64,000 nucleotides of DNA. It comes from Pseudolysinimonas yzui (GTDB taxonomy: Bacteria > Actinomycetota > Actinomycetes > Actinomycetales > Microbacteriaceae). The notes below the pieces were generated by a model. That model was not told the DNA's origin. It worked only from the letters and a program-made list of their open reading frames with translations, and made no database searches. Within the stretch, counting starts at the first letter, position 1. Each line of letters opens with the position of its first letter. The position numbers and the translations under genes were made by a program. Shown piece by piece: positions 61,710 through 64,000 of the stretch. The DNA lies in assembly GCF_014653215.1 (NCBI RefSeq), contig NZ_BNAI01000001.1:329236-393235 (forward strand), in the 5' to 3' direction.

Positions 61710-61727
61710 GGTTACTCTAGAGCAACC
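61710..61727 (-). promoter_or_regulatory. Operator of the ArsR-SRPBCC-YciI operon
   Basis: GGTTACTCTAGAGCAACC is palindromic except for one symmetric pair. It sits immediately before the arsR ATG and contains a TAGAGT -10-like word on the minus strand. It is likely bound by the ArsR protein encoded next. Confidence 0.6.
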
Positions 61728-61751
61728 ATTGCGGTGACTCAACCTCTCGGA

Positions 61752-62573
61752 TCACCCCAGGTCGCGGCGCCCGGCTCGCGCGGCGTCCAGTGCCGCACGG
61801 GCCGTCTCGTGGGCGCGTCCGGCGGCATCCCGTTGTCGCTCGAGCGCCTCCGCCTCGCGCTCCGCCGCAGCGAGGGCCCTGCGCGCCTCGCGCAGTCGCG
61901 CCTCGAGGTCGCCGAACTCGTCCGCCGCCTCGGCAGCATCCTGTTCCGCCCGCGCCACCACGGCATCCGCACGGCTGCGCGCCCGCTGCAGCTCCGCGTC
62001 GGAGTCGTCGATCGCCCGCGGCCGCGGCCGCTCGGGTGCCGCGCGGGGCCGGGCCGCGCGGGAGCCCGCCTCGGGCAGGGCCACAGCCTCCGCGAGGTCG
62101 ACCGGCTCGAATCCGATCGCCTGAAGCGGGCGCAGCAGTCGGCCGGTGCGGATGGCGTCGGCGGCCTCGGCGTCGGCGAGTCCCGCGTCGAGGGTCGTGG
62201 CGACGGCATCCACGACCCCGGCGGGCACCGGGTGTCCGGCGTCGGCCGCGAGACCGGCGCCGACGCGGGCGAGGGCGGTGACCCGGGCGCGTCGCTCCTT
62301 CGCGAGCCGGGTGATCTCGGCACGGTCGAGCGCGTTCTGCGCCGCCCGGAGTTCGGCGCCGAGGTCGAGCAGCTCGTCCAGATCGCCGGGCCGGGAGCGC
62401 GCGAGCAGGTTGACGACCCAGGCGGCGGGGGCGGGCTTGCGCAGCTCCTTCACCCGGGCGGCGAGCGCCTTGTCGTCGGCGAGCTCCTTCGCGCGCGCCG
62501 TGCGCTCCGCGATGAAGTCGGCGGGCGGCACGCCGTAGAGCTCACCCGCGAGGTCGGCCAGCCGATCCGCCAT
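61752..62573 (-). CDS. Hypothetical helical/coiled-coil protein
   Basis: The protein has 273 residues, almost entirely helical. The N-terminus LADLAGELYGVPPADFIAER and KPAPAAWVVNLLARSRPGDL are typical of an actinobacterial family of unknown role. The last 80 residues are a coiled coil rich in Ala/Arg/Glu (EARLREARRALAAAEREAEA). ATG 62573 is preferred; a GTG at 62606 would add 11 residues. Confidence 0.75.
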   Translation of the reverse strand: MADRLADLAGELYGVPPADFIAERTARAKELADDKALAARVKELRKPAPAAWVVNLLARSRPGDLDELLDLGAELRAAQNALDRAEITRLAKERRARVTALARVGAGLAADAGHPVPAGVVDAVATTLDAGLADAEAADAIRTGRLLRPLQAIGFEPVDLAEAVALPEAGSRAARPRAAPERPRPRAIDDSDAELQRARSRADAVVARAEQDAAEAADEFGDLEARLREARRALAAAEREAEALERQRDAAGRAHETARAALDAARAGRRDLG

Positions 62574-62622
62574 CCGCCCAGTCAACCACTCGGTTCTCGC
62601 ACGCACGGCCTAACCTGGGGCG

Positions 62623-63543
62623 GTGAGTTCCGCACGGGTCATCGTGGTCGGCAGCGTCAACCTCGACCTGCTGTACCGAGTGCCGCATCTGCCACGGGCG
62701 GGGGAGACCCTGCTGGGCAGCCAGCTTCAGCGCCTCTCGGGCGGGAAGGGCGGCAACCAGGCCCACGCCGCGGCGAAGATCGCCCCGCCGGGGGTCACCG
62801 TCGCGATGGTCGCGGGCGTCGGCGACGACGACGCGGGGGCGTTGCTGCGCAGCGACCTGGCGAGCGCCGGAGTCGACGTCGCGGGGGTGCGCACCGTCCC
62901 GGGAGTCTCCGGCACCGCCCTCATCGCGGTCGACGACGGCGGCGAGAACACGATCGTCGTCATCCCGGGCGCCAACAGCGAGTGGCCGGAGTCCGCCGCG
63001 GCGTCGATCGACCTGCGACCGGGCGACGTCGTCGTGCTGCAGCTCGAGGTGCCGTTCGCGGTCGTCGAATCGGTGGTCGCCCGTGCTGACGAGCTGGGTG
63101 CCCGGGTCGTGCTCAACGCCGCGCCCCTCGATCGCCGCGCCGCCGACCTTCTCGCCGGGGTCGACGTGCTCGTCGTCAACGAGATCGAGGCGGGCGAGCT
63201 GTTCGGGTTCGACGCCGGGCTCGAAGCGGATGACGTGGCCGGCATCGCGGCCGACCTGACGACCGATCTGGTGGTCACCCTCGGTGCTCGGGGAGTCGTG
63301 TTCGCGCCCGCCGGGGGAGCCGCGATCAGCCATCCGGCGTTCGCCGTCGACGCGATCGACACCGTGGGCGCCGGCGACGCATTCGTCGGCGGACTCGCCG
63401 CGGCGCTGGCCGCCTCAGCGAGCCTGGAGAGCGCCGTGCGCTGGGGTTCTGCGGCGGGGGCGCTCACCACGACCGTGCGGGGTGCGCGGCATCCCGGCCT
63501 CACCCGGGAGGCCGTCGAGACCCTGGCCGGACCGGTCGGGTAG
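62623..63543 (+). CDS. rbsK: Ribokinase (PfkB family)
   Basis: The protein has 306 residues. The N-terminal VVGSVNLDLLYRVPHLPRAG and SGGKGGNQAHAAAK are the PfkB sugar-binding signature; VDAIDTVGAGDAFVGGLAAA contains the catalytic Asp and anion hole. It phosphorylates ribose or a related sugar. GTG 62623 is 6 nt after TAACCT. Confidence 0.92.
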   Translation: MSSARVIVVGSVNLDLLYRVPHLPRAGETLLGSQLQRLSGGKGGNQAHAAAKIAPPGVTVAMVAGVGDDDAGALLRSDLASAGVDVAGVRTVPGVSGTALIAVDDGGENTIVVIPGANSEWPESAAASIDLRPGDVVVLQLEVPFAVVESVVARADELGARVVLNAAPLDRRAADLLAGVDVLVVNEIEAGELFGFDAGLEADDVAGIAADLTTDLVVTLGARGVVFAPAGGAAISHPAFAVDAIDTVGAGDAFVGGLAAALAASASLESAVRWGSAAGALTTTVRGARHPGLTREAVETLAGPVG

Positions 63544-63966
63544 ACCCCCCGGTCTGTGCGTCCCCGCACCGGGGGACGGATTAATCAGCTCACAGTTTTA
63601 CGTGCGACACTCTCTTTCAGCCGTTCTCACGATCTGATGCGTGAGTCGGTGAGGTGCCCGCCGCCGCATTCCCTGATCCGCCGCGGCGGGCACCGCTTCG
63701 TCTCGGTGAGGTGCCCGCCACCGCACCTGCTCGATCCACCGTGGCGGGCACCGCCTCCTCTGCGAGCACCAAGCTTCGACGCGCTGCTTGGTCGGCTCCG
63801 CTACCCCTAGTCGGAGCCCCTACGGGCACGACAGGCGTCTCGCAAAGTCATCGGGTAAGACACGTCGGGTATGACGTCACCTCATTTTGGTGAGTGCAGA
63901 CTGATTTGTCTATGCCTCAGTTTCGAGATGTCGAAGAAAGTCGACAGGCGCCCACCCCGGGCGAGG
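63544..63966. other. Intergenic region with tandem hairpins
   Basis: 423 nt with no convincing gene. It holds the tandem hairpin pair at 63646-63760. Downstream is a lower-GC stretch (63770-63950) in which I see no gene or strong structure. Confidence 0.5.
63646..63760 (+). repeat. Tandem GTGCCC hairpins with compensatory change
   Basis: Two 57-nt units in direct order, starting at 63646 and 63703. Stem 1 GGTGCCCGCCGC/GCGGCGGGCACC (63653-63664, 63683-63694); stem 2 GGTGCCCGCCAC/GTGGCGGGCACC (63710-63721, 63741-63752). The G-C pair of unit 1 becomes A-T in unit 2. Loops share GATCC. Confidence 0.8.
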
Positions 63967-64000
63967 TCAGGCCACGCCCACCCAGAGGCCGTCGCGGGCC
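63967..64000 (-). CDS. Possible 3' end of a gene cut by the window edge
   Basis: Minus-strand frame reading ARDGLWVGVA and TGA (63967-63969). Ten codons are too few for a family call. Confidence 0.2.
   Translation of the reverse strand, partial: ARDGLWVGVA

Noticed and set aside
63646..63760. CRISPR-like array
   Set aside because: Only two units, each a hairpin with no unique spacer of constant size and no cas genes nearby.

Overview
The window is high-GC DNA from an actinobacterium, most likely of the family Microbacteriaceae. The evidence is strong G/C third-position codon use, many GTG starts, stop/start overlaps of the GTGA type, the order rpsB-tsf-pyrH-frr-cdsA, the GlgE alpha-glucan pathway, DUF3097 and DUF222-HNH families, and many genes with a TANNNT -10 box only 6-9 nt before the start codon (leaderless mRNAs). 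The species cannot be named from the sequence. No rRNA, tRNA, CRISPR array or intact transposase gene was seen.

Layout. 1-1.9 kb (minus): a 24-codon leader peptide, RIO-type kinase, M23 peptidase and a cut cupin gene. 2.1-11.2 kb (plus): the translation/lipid block rpsB, tsf, pyrH, frr, cdsA. It is interrupted after tsf by a membrane protein/GntR pair with a 10-bp-arm operator, a hypothetical gene and a vapBC module, and between pyrH and frr by DUF3097 and an EamA transporter. 11.3-16.5 kb: lytic transglycosylase-like protein, CPA1 antiporter, small Cys/His protein, alpha/beta hydrolase and a DGPF (YciI)/ECF42 sigma pair behind a matching ECF42-type promoter. 16.5-22.4 kb: AI-2E family permease, a 596-residue hendecad coiled-coil (Scy/FilP-like) protein, a membrane protein with an internal lipobox, and a thioredoxin-like YbbN. 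22.5-32.7 kb: alpha-glucan metabolism (glgB-glgE divergent from glgP, then ybaK, a DUF2510/DUF4190 protein and glgX). 32.8-39.6 kb: cysteine desulfurase and mnmA (sulfur relay for tRNA thiolation), TPR protein, lipoprotein, ligA. 39.6-48.1 kb: an ArsR/SRPBCC operon with two operators, a DUF1023 hydrolase, and gatCA separated from gatB by a YbaK-like gene, a DUF222-HNH gene and palindromic repeats.

48.2-53.5 kb looks like an accessory island with less biased codon use. It holds unfamiliar genes: a conserved hypothetical coupled to a membrane protein through a CTG start, a two-repeat beta-rich protein, a 303-residue protein behind a highly structured 5' leader, a PD-(D/E)XK-like protein, and an XRE regulator with a 40-codon follower. 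53.5-63.5 kb is again typical chromosome: VOC, DUF1761, DoxX, ChaA antiporter, F420-type reductase, NYN-LOTUS protein, a two-component system, a second ArsR-SRPBCC-YciI operon and ribokinase.

The strongest unexplained signals lie between genes. (a) Two long stem-loops share a 23-nt core (one base different) while their paired arms are unrelated in sequence yet perfectly complementary. (b) A family of GTGCCC-containing hairpins sits at gene 3' ends, including a tandem pair with a compensatory base change. (c) A REP-like palindrome occurs twice, once apparently inserted in frame inside the cysteine desulfurase gene. (d) A closed, multi-stem leader RNA lies in the accessory island.
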